Positions 8,650-16,594 of a DNA stretch of 64,000 nt are shown here, in pieces. A program made the translations under genes and the position numbers. This stretch comes from Algoriphagus winogradskyi (lineage in GTDB: Bacteria > Bacteroidota > Bacteroidia > Cytophagales > Cyclobacteriaceae): positions 123,102 to 187,101 of the forward strand of contig NZ_FXUA01000009.1 of the NCBI RefSeq assembly GCF_900182815.1, in the 5' to 3' direction. The notes under the pieces are model-generated. The model was given only the letters and a program-made list of their open reading frames with translations, was not told where the DNA came from and did not search any database. Position 1 is the stretch's first letter; each line of letters opens with the position of its first letter.

Positions 8650-8734
8650 GGAAATCAGGGTTGATGTAAAAAGATAAAAGTAAGTTAAGGAATTCTGGGG
8701 TTCTGATTAACTCTTTTAGATGAGTGAACGCTTT

Positions 8735-9634
8735 CTAGGAAATATGGCAAGCTTTGAATGACTTTCCTGTCAAAAACTGAAATGCATGCTTCTCTATCTT
8801 CGCAGTAATTGATTCTGGACTCCCCATTATTTCTCCATCGATTTGAAACTTAGCGCCAGTTGGATTCAAAAGTTGGCATGAATCTACTGACCAAGTCTGC
8901 ACACTTTCCAATTGGTCCAGATCTCCCTTAAAAAATGCCATTGTCATTTTCAAATAATCCTCAGCAGACTGCGGATTGATGGAAATAACCTCAAATTTCC
9001 CATCGCCCATTTTGCCTCTACAGTTCACAATTGCCCCCGTTCCGTATCGATCTCCATTGGCTAGAACGATCATTTTAGCCTTAATTTCAATTACCTCTTC
9101 TCCTACAATAAGTTGAAAACGAGCTTCCTCTGCACCAAAAATCTCTGAAAACGAATTCTTCACATAGCCAAACATGCCTCGGGATTCCTCCTCCTCAAAT
9201 TTTTTGATCAGATTGGCATTCATTCCAAAGTCGGCTAAATGAAGACAAAGTTCGCCATTGATGTAGATAGCATCTATTGCCTGAGGGCTAAAATCATGAA
9301 TAGCTTCCCAAGAATCCACCAAATCATTAATTTCCATACATTTAGCCAGGCCGTTGGCTGAGCCTAAAGGCAAAATGCAAAGCGGGACATTCTTGCCATG
9401 CAGCGTATTTGCAACCAACTTAACTGTACCATCTCCACCACCAATCAGAACCAAATCAGGAAGGAGCTCTTCAAATTTCTTTATTAATTTTTCATCATCC
9501 TTTTCACCAGTAGTTTTCCATAATTCAAGGAGAAAATCCGGCAATTTAACTTCAGCTAGTTCCAGAAGCTCCGCTTCGGTAATAGAATCATTCCCAGAAA
9601 TAGGATTGAAAACTAAGAGACATTTTCTAGTCAT
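8735..9634 (-). CDS. diacylglycerol/sphingosine kinase-like lipid kinase
   Basis: The 299-residue protein belongs to the DAGK catalytic family. It has FNPISG at residues 9-14, the nucleotide-binding loop GGGDGT at 65-70 and PLGSANGLAKCM at 89-100, corresponding to the PxGTxND-type motif. The C-terminal half is the beta-sandwich domain. Members phosphorylate diacylglycerol, sphingoid bases or related lipids at the membrane. The gene ends 17 bp after the App1-type phosphatase gene and is probably co-transcribed with it, which would place a phosphatidate-making and a phosphatidate-hydrolysing enzyme together. Confidence 0.88.
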   Translation of the reverse strand: MTRKCLLVFNPISGNDSITEAELLELAEVKLPDFLLELWKTTGEKDDEKLIKKFEELLPDLVLIGGGDGTVKLVANTLHGKNVPLCILPLGSANGLAKCMEINDLVDSWEAIHDFSPQAIDAIYINGELCLHLADFGMNANLIKKFEEEESRGMFGYVKNSFSEIFGAEEARFQLIVGEEVIEIKAKMIVLANGDRYGTGAIVNCRGKMGDGKFEVISINPQSAEDYLKMTMAFFKGDLDQLESVQTWSVDSCQLLNPTGAKFQIDGEIMGSPESITAKIEKHAFQFLTGKSFKACHIS

Positions 9635-9651
9635 TCATTTGAAATGTTAGC

Positions 9652-10617
9652 CTAATTAAAAATTGATTCATTTTCGACTATTTGAATTGCCTCCTTGGAT
9701 GAGGATATAAAATGAAAGTGATCAAACCCAGCCAAATTCTTCAACTCATTCTCTCTATTTTCATCCAATTTCCCAACAATTCTAATGAATACATCCTTGA
9801 TTCTTCCGGGATAGTTCTTAATCACTTCAGCATAAATCTCAGGATCATGCTGTCCACTATCTCCGATCAAATAGAACTGCATCTCTGGATACATTTCCAT
9901 AAGCAGCTCGATCTTCTTAAGTTTATGCGAATGGTCTCCTCCCCCTGACTTCCATATATTTTTCAGGTTGATATGCTTATCCTTCAGCAAAATAGGGCCA
10001 TTTGGGATATGCCTATATTTCAGAAAGTCCCGAATCATATCATAAAGCGACCAATCACTACTTGACACATAGAAAATCGGTATTTCCATATCCTCGGTAA
10101 TCTTCTTATAAAATTCAGACACACCAGGCAAGGGCCTTCTAGTGTATGCATTCTTGGAGATAGAAAGCCAGAACTTTTTCCCCAAATCAGTAGAATGAGA
10201 TATAATAATCGTATCATCTATATCTGAAATCACCCCAAGATTTCCAGAGTACCTGACTACCTCCATATGTACTACTGAAGACTTTTTAGTCACTGGCTCC
10301 AACACCTGATAGGTTACATATTCATTTATCTCTGTACTGGGTTTGGAGTCCCCGATCTGTAGCTCAAAAACCCCATCTTCATCGGTTGATACAATAAAGC
10401 TTTTTCCCTGAAAGGTGATTTCAACCTTCGCAAGGGATACAGAAGAACCTGAATATCTTTTGACTGCCGAAATGATATTTGAGAACCAATTATTCCGGGA
10501 AGACGGTCTTTTCTCTGTATAGGCCTTTATCACTCTTCCTTTGAAAAAAACCTCATCTTCATTTCCAAAGGCTAAGAAAGGTTCTACAATTATTTTGTCA
10601 CGTTTCACTAATGCCAT
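9652..10617 (-). CDS. App1-like phosphatidate phosphatase (DUF2183)
   Basis: The 321-residue protein has an N-terminal beta-rich region (about 1-125) and a HAD-like catalytic region with the DxDxT signature at D132-I-D134-D-T136 inside GVISDIDDTIII. Further conserved pieces are PIFYVSSSDWSLYDMI, where SS provides the second motif, and YLIGDSGQHDPEIY with the acidic motif. Yeast App1 with this domain dephosphorylates phosphatidate. No signal peptide is evident, so it acts in the cytoplasm or at the membrane surface. It is the first gene of a pair with the lipid kinase. Confidence 0.85.
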   Translation of the reverse strand: MALVKRDKIIVEPFLAFGNEDEVFFKGRVIKAYTEKRPSSRNNWFSNIISAVKRYSGSSVSLAKVEITFQGKSFIVSTDEDGVFELQIGDSKPSTEINEYVTYQVLEPVTKKSSVVHMEVVRYSGNLGVISDIDDTIIISHSTDLGKKFWLSISKNAYTRRPLPGVSEFYKKITEDMEIPIFYVSSSDWSLYDMIRDFLKYRHIPNGPILLKDKHINLKNIWKSGGGDHSHKLKKIELLMEMYPEMQFYLIGDSGQHDPEIYAEVIKNYPGRIKDVFIRIVGKLDENRENELKNLAGFDHFHFISSSKEAIQIVENESIFN

Positions 10618-10784
10618 ACTAAAAGTGGATAGTTGGTACTACCCTTTTAAATCAAAAACCAGGCTGCACTAGCTTGCGAAAAAAATGATGTACTGAATTT
10701 AAGGTTATTTAAAGTGGGCAATTTTTGAAAAAATCTTAACTAAAGGAAGGTAAATTGACCTGCATGAATTTGCAATTTCTCAAA

Positions 10785-11498
10785 CTAGCGAGGTACATCT
10801 TTCACCAACCTGAAACCAAGAAAAGGACTGGAAAACTCCGTATTACTCAGATCGAAGCTGTAATTACCCTCTATTGCCATCATATCTTTGTCACTAAAAA
10901 AACGTCCCCCTATTCTATGGTACACTGTGCCATTTTTTTCTAAAAGCGCAAACTCCTCCACATTTCCAGACATATCATATACCCCCAATTGGTTTGGCGC
11001 CAAGGTGCCGACTGGTTGAATTTCCATCTTCGAGTTTGTATCATACCAGCCTACACTATTTGCCTTATTTGAACCAGAATATTTGTAAACCGGTGGCCAA
11101 ACACCTCCAGCAGCGGCAATTTTCCACTCCCTTACAGTTGGAAGTCTTTTCCCAACCCATTTGCAATAAGCTTTAACATCAGTAATCGTCACTCTGGTAA
11201 CAGGTAGTTTAGCATACCATTTCTTATCGATCAGCTTTCCATCTTGATTATGACGCCAATTCAACCCTTCAACTAGTTCGGAGGGACTATCACCTGTTGG
11301 TTTGGGTCCAGTTCCACGGGTTTCACAGGTAGACTTAAAACCGGTAGCTGAAACAAATTTTTCAAATTCAGCCATGGTCACTTCATGGGTATCTATCATA
11401 AAGTCATATCCTAATTCAGTGTTACTCACTACCACCATTTTGTCCGACTCGAACATGGGTAAAAACAAAAAGGATACTATAGAGATCAAGTAATTCAT
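10785..11498 (-). CDS. SUMF1/FGE-fold protein, probably non-catalytic
   Basis: The 237-residue exported protein (hydrophobic N-terminus, residues 1-14) has the formylglycine-generating-enzyme fold: DFMIDTHEVTMAEFEKFV, then LPVTRVTITDVKAYCKWVGKRLPT, then GVYDMSGNVEEF and a closing LGFRLV. The two copper-binding cysteines that FGE enzymes carry in the last third are absent; that part reads RIGGRFFSDKD. It is therefore more likely a structural or ligand-binding relative. Its start overlaps the stop of the beta-propeller lipoprotein gene (4 bp), so both are made together. Confidence 0.85.
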   Translation of the reverse strand: MNYLISIVSFLFLPMFESDKMVVVSNTELGYDFMIDTHEVTMAEFEKFVSATGFKSTCETRGTGPKPTGDSPSELVEGLNWRHNQDGKLIDKKWYAKLPVTRVTITDVKAYCKWVGKRLPTVREWKIAAAGGVWPPVYKYSGSNKANSVGWYDTNSKMEIQPVGTLAPNQLGVYDMSGNVEEFALLEKNGTVYHRIGGRFFSDKDMMAIEGNYSFDLSNTEFSSPFLGFRLVKDVPR

Positions 11499-12616
11499 TC
11501 GTGCTTTAACTTAATTTTAGCAATGATAGGACTCAAGTATTCTCCTTCAGGTCTGTGCTTTTGCAGGAATGCTTTACCATCCGGAATTCCTTGAAGTCCG
11601 CCTATTGCCTCCTCATCTAACACCGCTATTAAGACCTCATTACTCAAATATTTGAAATTGGAGAATATAGGTATATCCAGATCATTTTGAATCCTTTCAG
11701 TTAACACATCCTGAGTTTTGCTTTTCCATCGTAATACTGGTTTCTGATCCTTTTTGATAAGAAAAAGATGATTATCCAAATTGCCACTCCAATACCCCAT
11801 ATAAAAAACCCCCTTTTCTTCAGCCATCACCTTCCTATAACTCTCTTCATCAACGATATCTTCTCGGTTGCTTAAACTTGTTATATCACTAAACTTCAAT
11901 ACTTCACTGATTTGTCCTTCATCAGATATGGAAAATATACTTGAATCATACATTTTTGAAGCAAACAATTCTTTTCCTGAACGAACTAGTGCAAAGTCTT
12001 GGGATAAAATTATCTTGGTTTTTGAAAGAGGAATGGCTTGATCTAAGACTTGCCCCTTATCAAAATCATAAGTAAAAAGTTGACTTGGTAAATCCACTTT
12101 AGACTCTTCTGTCATATCTCTGAAAAATGCGAATTTATTTTGTCCCAAATAACCTAAGGAATGAATGATAAAGGAACTAGGTATTTTATATTGTCTGCTT
12201 GGGTTTCCGTTTTCATCAAATACAAAAATCTTTCTTTGGGATCCAGAAAAGATAAAAATCTCGCGGGAAATAGGGTCATAATCAAAATCTGAAATTTCCA
12301 CAAACTCATCTGGGCCACCCAATCCTATCTCCAACGAGAATAAATAGGTGCCTACATCTGTGTAAACAGCCAATGTTTCAGTGTAAGAATTATCCAAAAT
12401 GAAAAATCTACCATTTTCATAGATCAATTTATCTACGCCATAGATCACAGCATCTGACTCTATATCTAAAATCACATAATCGATACTTTCGGCGACCTCG
12501 GAGAGTAGTACCCCATCTTCTATTTTTCTATTACCTAGTTTTACTGCCTCCTCTGCAGGTTCCACACAACTAATTAGGCAAAAAAGCAACATTGTAAATC
12601 TTCTCATATTAACCAA
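11495..12616 (-). CDS. 6-bladed beta-propeller lipoprotein
   Basis: The 373-residue protein has a lipobox (CLISC, lipidated Cys17) and repeated beta-propeller strands such as YENGRFFILDNSY, DPISREIFIFSG and KIFVFDENGN. It resembles the Bacteroidota family of 6-bladed propellers (DUF5128-like), whose function is not established. In other genomes such genes sit next to small secreted peptides, as here. It is separated from the peptide gene at 12651 by a hairpin and overlaps the SUMF1-like gene by 4 bp. Confidence 0.85.
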   Translation of the reverse strand: MVNMRRFTMLLFCLISCVEPAEEAVKLGNRKIEDGVLLSEVAESIDYVILDIESDAVIYGVDKLIYENGRFFILDNSYTETLAVYTDVGTYLFSLEIGLGGPDEFVEISDFDYDPISREIFIFSGSQRKIFVFDENGNPSRQYKIPSSFIIHSLGYLGQNKFAFFRDMTEESKVDLPSQLFTYDFDKGQVLDQAIPLSKTKIILSQDFALVRSGKELFASKMYDSSIFSISDEGQISEVLKFSDITSLSNREDIVDEESYRKVMAEEKGVFYMGYWSGNLDNHLFLIKKDQKPVLRWKSKTQDVLTERIQNDLDIPIFSNFKYLSNEVLIAVLDEEAIGGLQGIPDGKAFLQKHRPEGEYLSPIIAKIKLKHE

Positions 12617-12624
12617 ATTAAAAT

Positions 12625-12642
12625 GGGGTTCTTTCGAACCCC
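12625..12642 (-). terminator. hairpin between peptide and beta-propeller genes (attenuator?)
   Basis: A perfect 7-bp stem (GGGGTTC 12625-12631 with GAACCCC 12636-12642) and four-base loop lie in the 34-bp gap between the two genes. On the minus strand ATTTTAATT follows, a weak T-tract. Partial termination here would give more peptide mRNA than propeller mRNA. Confidence 0.5.
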
Positions 12643-12650
12643 TTTCTATT

Positions 12651-12932
12651 TCAAGGTTGTCTTAATGTGCGCGCTGTCTCGCCTGAGCATTGATCATCTT
12701 GAGAAGTTTTACATTTAACTTGATCACCTACATTAATCCAAGCAGTAGGTTCACCATTCACATTGGAGCCTCCTAGTCTAATGTAAGCGCCAATCGTTTT
12801 TCTTCTATTATCCTGATATTCTGAACATTCTGGTCCAGATAAAGTCTGGCCATTAGTTTTTGTTAGAAAAGTAGTAAAACAAACCGTTACTCCTAACACC
12901 GCTGATAAACAGGAATTCTTAAAGTTTTTCAT
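12651..12932 (-). CDS. small secreted Cys-containing peptide
   Basis: The 93-residue product begins with a positively charged, hydrophobic leader (residues 1 to about 29, TNGQT at the end) and a mature part of about 64 residues. That part carries three cysteines (36, 74, 82), the last two in a KCKTSQDDQC-type segment, and a charged, otherwise unremarkable sequence. I do not recognise a named family. Gene position before a beta-propeller lipoprotein recalls the NVEALA-type peptides of Bacteroidales, but the NVEALA motif is absent. Upstream (12933-13114) is very AT-rich DNA without a clear promoter. Confidence 0.7.
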   Translation of the reverse strand: MKNFKNSCLSAVLGVTVCFTTFLTKTNGQTLSGPECSEYQDNRRKTIGAYIRLGGSNVNGEPTAWINVGDQVKCKTSQDDQCSGETARTLRQP

Positions 12933-13114
12933 TTATTAAATTTAAGTCGAACTAAAAAAATTAACTAGAAGAAAGAAAAAAACAACTTATCAAATAGGCG
13001 AACTTAACTTAATAAATATTTAACTGAAAATGAGACAATTAATTTTGAGTTTAATATTAATACTAACCCAATATCAGAAGTTTATACAATTGAATTATAA
13101 TTAAAATAAGAAAA

Positions 13115-14167
13115 TCAGTGCTTCCAGTCGTACTGATCTATCTCTTCTAAACAGGTTTTCAACAATGCTATTGAGTCTGCTATATCTTGCTTATGAGCCA
13201 TCTCAATAACCTGATGAAGATGTCGAGTTGGGATAGAAATAGCTCCTGCTATTGCACCCTGCTTGCCCATACGCTGCACACCTGCTGTATCTGTTCCGCC
13301 GGCTACAAGAATCTCAGGCTGCCAAGAGATCTTTGCTTTGTCTGCTGTTTGCTTCATAAATTCTACCATGCGGTAATCACAGATGGTCATCGCATCCATT
13401 ATCTTGATCGCCGTACCTTTACCTAATTCAGTTACTTTTTCGTGAGCCTGAGCTCCTGGCACATCAAAAGCAATCGTGGTGTCCAAAGCAATCCCAAAAT
13501 CGGGATTAATACCATGCGCTGCTACATTGGCGCCACGTAATCCAACCTCTTCCTGCACGGTGAAGGTAGCATAGACATCATAAGCAGGGTTTTCAAGTTG
13601 CTTAAGAGTTTCAATAAGAATAAACACAGCAACGCGGTTATCTATAGATTTACAATTCACACAATCACCCATCTCGATCAATTCCCTATCTCGTGTTACT
13701 GGATCTCCTACTGTAATGTATTTTTCCACCTCTTCTTTAGACATTCCTAGATCTATGAAAAAATCTGTCGACTTTGGAAGTTTTGTTCTCTCCTCAGCTG
13801 ACATTACATGGATAGGTTTACTTCCCATCACACCTACCAGATCTTTTTTGCCATGAACGATCACTCGCTGAGCAGTTAAAGTCTTCGGATCAAAACCTCC
13901 CAACGTATGGAATCTCAAAAAACCATTATCGTCAATATGTGTGACGATAAAGCCAATCTCATCCATGTGAGCAGCGATCATTACCCGCTTACCATCGGGA
14001 TTTCTTTTACCTTTTTTGATGGCAATTACATTTCCTATGTTATCTACTTTGACTTCATCGGCTAAGGGAGTGACCAAATCAATAACTAAATCTCTTACTC
14101 TTTTCTCAAAACCAGGTGCTCCGGCTATTTCACAGATTTCCTTAAGGAGGGCTACGTTTATATCCAT
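13115..14167 (-). CDS. M42 family metallopeptidase (glutamyl aminopeptidase type)
   Basis: The 350-residue cytosolic enzyme has the M42 metal ligands and catalytic residues in order: H67 and D69 in AAHMDE, D176 in KSIDNRV, E206/E207 in VQEEVGL, D229 in ALDTT and H316 in TRHLHQ. M42 peptidases form dodecameric shells that trim N-terminal residues from short peptides, and some were once called endoglucanases. The length matches the family. It is separated from the upstream amidophosphoribosyltransferase by 120 bp containing a terminator, so it has its own promoter. Confidence 0.93.
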   Translation of the reverse strand: MDINVALLKEICEIAGAPGFEKRVRDLVIDLVTPLADEVKVDNIGNVIAIKKGKRNPDGKRVMIAAHMDEIGFIVTHIDDNGFLRFHTLGGFDPKTLTAQRVIVHGKKDLVGVMGSKPIHVMSAEERTKLPKSTDFFIDLGMSKEEVEKYITVGDPVTRDRELIEMGDCVNCKSIDNRVAVFILIETLKQLENPAYDVYATFTVQEEVGLRGANVAAHGINPDFGIALDTTIAFDVPGAQAHEKVTELGKGTAIKIMDAMTICDYRMVEFMKQTADKAKISWQPEILVAGGTDTAGVQRMGKQGAIAGAISIPTRHLHQVIEMAHKQDIADSIALLKTCLEEIDQYDWKH

Positions 14168-14223
14168 TTTATATTTTTTTCTGATTAGGTGAAATTAAGA
14201 ATTTGAACTGTCTTGAAAGAAAA

Positions 14224-14253
14224 AAGGCACAAAGAATAACCTCTCTGTGCCTT
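14224..14253 (-). terminator. intrinsic terminator of the amidophosphoribosyltransferase gene
   Basis: Arms AAGGCACA and TGTGCCTT (14224-14231, 14246-14253) form a hairpin followed on the minus strand by TTTTTTC. It lies 35 bp beyond the stop of the 14288 gene. Confidence 0.8.
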
Positions 14254-14287
14254 AATAATTCTATTACTATATTCGAAATATTTTTGC

Positions 14288-16183
14288 TTAATATGCTCTC
14301 ACAGTCTTGCCTTCCATGAAGTTTACAAAAGATCTGTTGACAACTCTCATCCCACCAGTGGTAGGATAATCACCTGTAAAATACCAGTCGCCTAGATGGT
14401 CCGGACAGCATTTATGAAGATTATCAACTGTCTGATAAATCACTTGCACTTCAGCTTTGATATCATCATTGGTAACAATCTCAGAGATTTTCTCTGAAAT
14501 CTCATCATCCGTAAAAGAGCTATAAACGCCTTTGACGAAATTCTCGGTAGAATAAGGATGTGCTACACATGAATCATGAACCTGTTCAAGTGTATAGTCG
14601 ATTTTCCGTTCCTTGATCAAGGCTAATGCCGCTCTAAAAGCAATAAATTCCTTCATTTTCGACATATCGATTCCATAGCAATCAGGGAATCTAATCTGTG
14701 GAGCAGAAGAAACTATAATGATTCGCTTTGGATTTAACTTATCCAACGTAGTCAAGATACTTTTCTCTAGTGTAGTTCCCCTTACGATACTGTCGTCAAT
14801 TACCACTAGGGTATCCACACCTGGCTTGATTACCTCATAGGTGGTATCATAAACATTGGCGACTATGGAATCACGATCTTCGTCGTTGGTGATGAATGTA
14901 CGCAATTTCACATCTTTGCTCACCAACTTTTCCACTCTTGGTCGAAAATTCAATAGTTCATCCAAATCCCCCATATGAGGTTTGCCGTCCACAAAGACTT
15001 CTCTTCGTTTGGCCGCCAAATAATCCTCCAAGCCTTCAATCATTCCTAGGAACGCAGTTTCAGCAGTATTTGGAATGTATGAAAAAACAGTGTTTTTAAG
15101 ATCAAAATCAATCGCTTTCAAGATCTGAGGGATCAATGCCTTACCCAGATTTTTTCTTTCCTGATAGATATTTGGATCAGTTCCTCTAGAAAAATAAATA
15201 CGCTCAAAAGAACAAGATTTCTTTTCTCTTGCAGGCATAATTTCTGATTCTGCAAAAGATCCATCTTTATTGATTACCAAGGCATGACCTGGCTGAATTT
15301 CTTTGATGGAATTGAAATTAATATTGAATGCAGATTTTATCGCAGGTTTTTCTGATGCGACTACAATTACCTCATCATCCGCATAATAATAGGCTGGACG
15401 AATGCCTGAAGGATCCCGCACTACGAAAGCTGAGCCATTCCCTACGATGCCAGCCATAGCATATCCCCCATCAAAGTCTCTACAAGATCTCCTAAGTATT
15501 CTAGCCATATCCAATTCGTCCTCAATCACCTGAGTGATCTGCTCATTGGAGAATTGGTGCTTATATTTATCAAAAATTCGTTGATTTTCCTCGTCAAGGA
15601 AGTGACCGATTTTCTCCATCACGGTGACAGTATCAGTCTTTTCTTTTGGGTGCTGCCCCAGCTGAACTAGCTTATCAAAAAGTTCTTCCACATTCGTCAT
15701 GTTGAAGTTACCAGCCATTACCAGGTTACGGCTTCTCCAGTTGTTTTGCTTCAGGAAAGGATGACAAGTCTCGATGGAATTCTCTCCATGTGTCCCGTAT
15801 CTCAAGTGACCCAGCCAAACTTCTCCAGTAAAAGCAATATTTTCTTTCAACCAGTTTCCGTCAGAAAGTGCATCGTGACCTCCGATTTTCTTGGCCTTCT
15901 TATATTTCCTGTTGATTTTGTCAAAGATGAAATTGACAGCTGAAGGCTCAATAGATCTATATCTACTGATATATCTAGTCCCAGGCTTTGTGTCTATTTT
16001 GACATTGGCGACTCCTGCACCATCCTGACCTCTATTTATTTGTTTTTGCATCAGGACATAGAGCCTATTAGAGGCAAAAGCTGCTGTCCCATATTTATCG
16101 ATATAATATTGGGCAGGTTTTCGCAATCTAATCATTGCTATGCCGCATTCGTGTTTGATGGCGTCACTCATAGAGTATGGCAA
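14288..16183 (-). CDS. amidophosphoribosyltransferase (glutamine amidotransferase class II)
   Basis: The 631-residue protein joins an N-terminal Ntn glutaminase domain and a C-terminal phosphoribosyltransferase domain. The nucleophile is the Cys in KHECGIA (Cys13, or Cys9 if the second Met is used), so a short propeptide must be removed. The PRPP loop reads VVIDDSIVRGTT near residue 463. The first step of purine synthesis is the expected role. It is longer than typical ~480-residue PurF and belongs to the long Bacteroidota form, which may be a paralogue; no other purine gene is nearby. Confidence 0.85.
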   Translation of the reverse strand: MPYSMSDAIKHECGIAMIRLRKPAQYYIDKYGTAAFASNRLYVLMQKQINRGQDGAGVANVKIDTKPGTRYISRYRSIEPSAVNFIFDKINRKYKKAKKIGGHDALSDGNWLKENIAFTGEVWLGHLRYGTHGENSIETCHPFLKQNNWRSRNLVMAGNFNMTNVEELFDKLVQLGQHPKEKTDTVTVMEKIGHFLDEENQRIFDKYKHQFSNEQITQVIEDELDMARILRRSCRDFDGGYAMAGIVGNGSAFVVRDPSGIRPAYYYADDEVIVVASEKPAIKSAFNINFNSIKEIQPGHALVINKDGSFAESEIMPAREKKSCSFERIYFSRGTDPNIYQERKNLGKALIPQILKAIDFDLKNTVFSYIPNTAETAFLGMIEGLEDYLAAKRREVFVDGKPHMGDLDELLNFRPRVEKLVSKDVKLRTFITNDEDRDSIVANVYDTTYEVIKPGVDTLVVIDDSIVRGTTLEKSILTTLDKLNPKRIIIVSSAPQIRFPDCYGIDMSKMKEFIAFRAALALIKERKIDYTLEQVHDSCVAHPYSTENFVKGVYSSFTDDEISEKISEIVTNDDIKAEVQVIYQTVDNLHKCCPDHLGDWYFTGDYPTTGGMRVVNRSFVNFMEGKTVRAY

Positions 16184-16200
16184 ATGTTATTTTGAAGAAT

Positions 16201-16208
16201 CAAAGTTA
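16201..16208 (-). promoter_or_regulatory. -7 box for the amidophosphoribosyltransferase gene
   Basis: The minus strand reads TAACTTTG, an exact TANNTTTG match, 18 bp before the start codon. A TTTG lies 24 bases further upstream, slightly longer than the usual spacer. Confidence 0.4.
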
Positions 16209-16399
16209 CTAGTTTTTAAAAGAATTTTCCCTCAAAAAAGTTCGCTTCAAAGATTAAATATTCTGTCAAATCCAGCTATTCAGAATAACCTGCGAAATAG
16301 CTGAGATAGCCTATGTTTTATTGGGTGTTTTTAGATTTATAAAGAACAATCTGAGGCATTTTTATACAAATACATTTTGACTTATATCAACAAATAGCT

Positions 16400-16566
16400 C
16401 AAAAGCGCATTTTCACTAATAGGCATACCCTCTGCATCTCCTATTTCCCTGGTGTATTTGGCAATACTTAAAAGAAAAGCTGAAGAAAAAAGGAAACAAA
16501 ATAAAAGACTAGTTGCTTAATCTCTCAAGTAAAAAAGCATCGGGCACTTGTCTGGTGCTTTTTTTG
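16400..16566 (+). ncRNA. possible small RNA or leader ending in a terminator
   Basis: A plus-strand transcript ending at the 16535-16566 terminator would be non-coding. The 5' boundary given here is a guess; no clear promoter was found, and no known RNA family was recognised. A 6S-type RNA was considered but cannot be supported by eye. Confidence 0.25.
16535..16566 (+). terminator. intrinsic terminator upstream of the NtrC-type gene
   Basis: AAGCATC (16535-16541) pairs with GGTGCTT (16554-16560), and seven or more T follow. It lies about 30 bp before the start codon of the response regulator at 16595, so it either ends an upstream small RNA or attenuates the regulator transcript. Confidence 0.75.
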
Positions 16567-16594
16567 TTAACTAGCTCTACAAAGAAAGATATTC

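Larger units (their letters stand above)
16184..16594. other. intergenic region with an orphan terminator
   Basis: This 411-bp divergent region holds the purF-like promoter at its left edge and a plus-strand intrinsic terminator at its right edge, but no plus-strand gene between them. No open frame of convincing composition is visible. A small RNA or a long regulated leader is the simplest explanation for the terminator. Confidence 0.6.

Noticed and set aside
10785..11498. Formylglycine-generating enzyme for sulfatase maturation
   Set aside because: The copper-binding cysteines are absent and there is no sulfatase gene nearby.
12651..12932. NVEALA-type peptide precursor
   Set aside because: Gene context fits but the NVEALA motif is not present.
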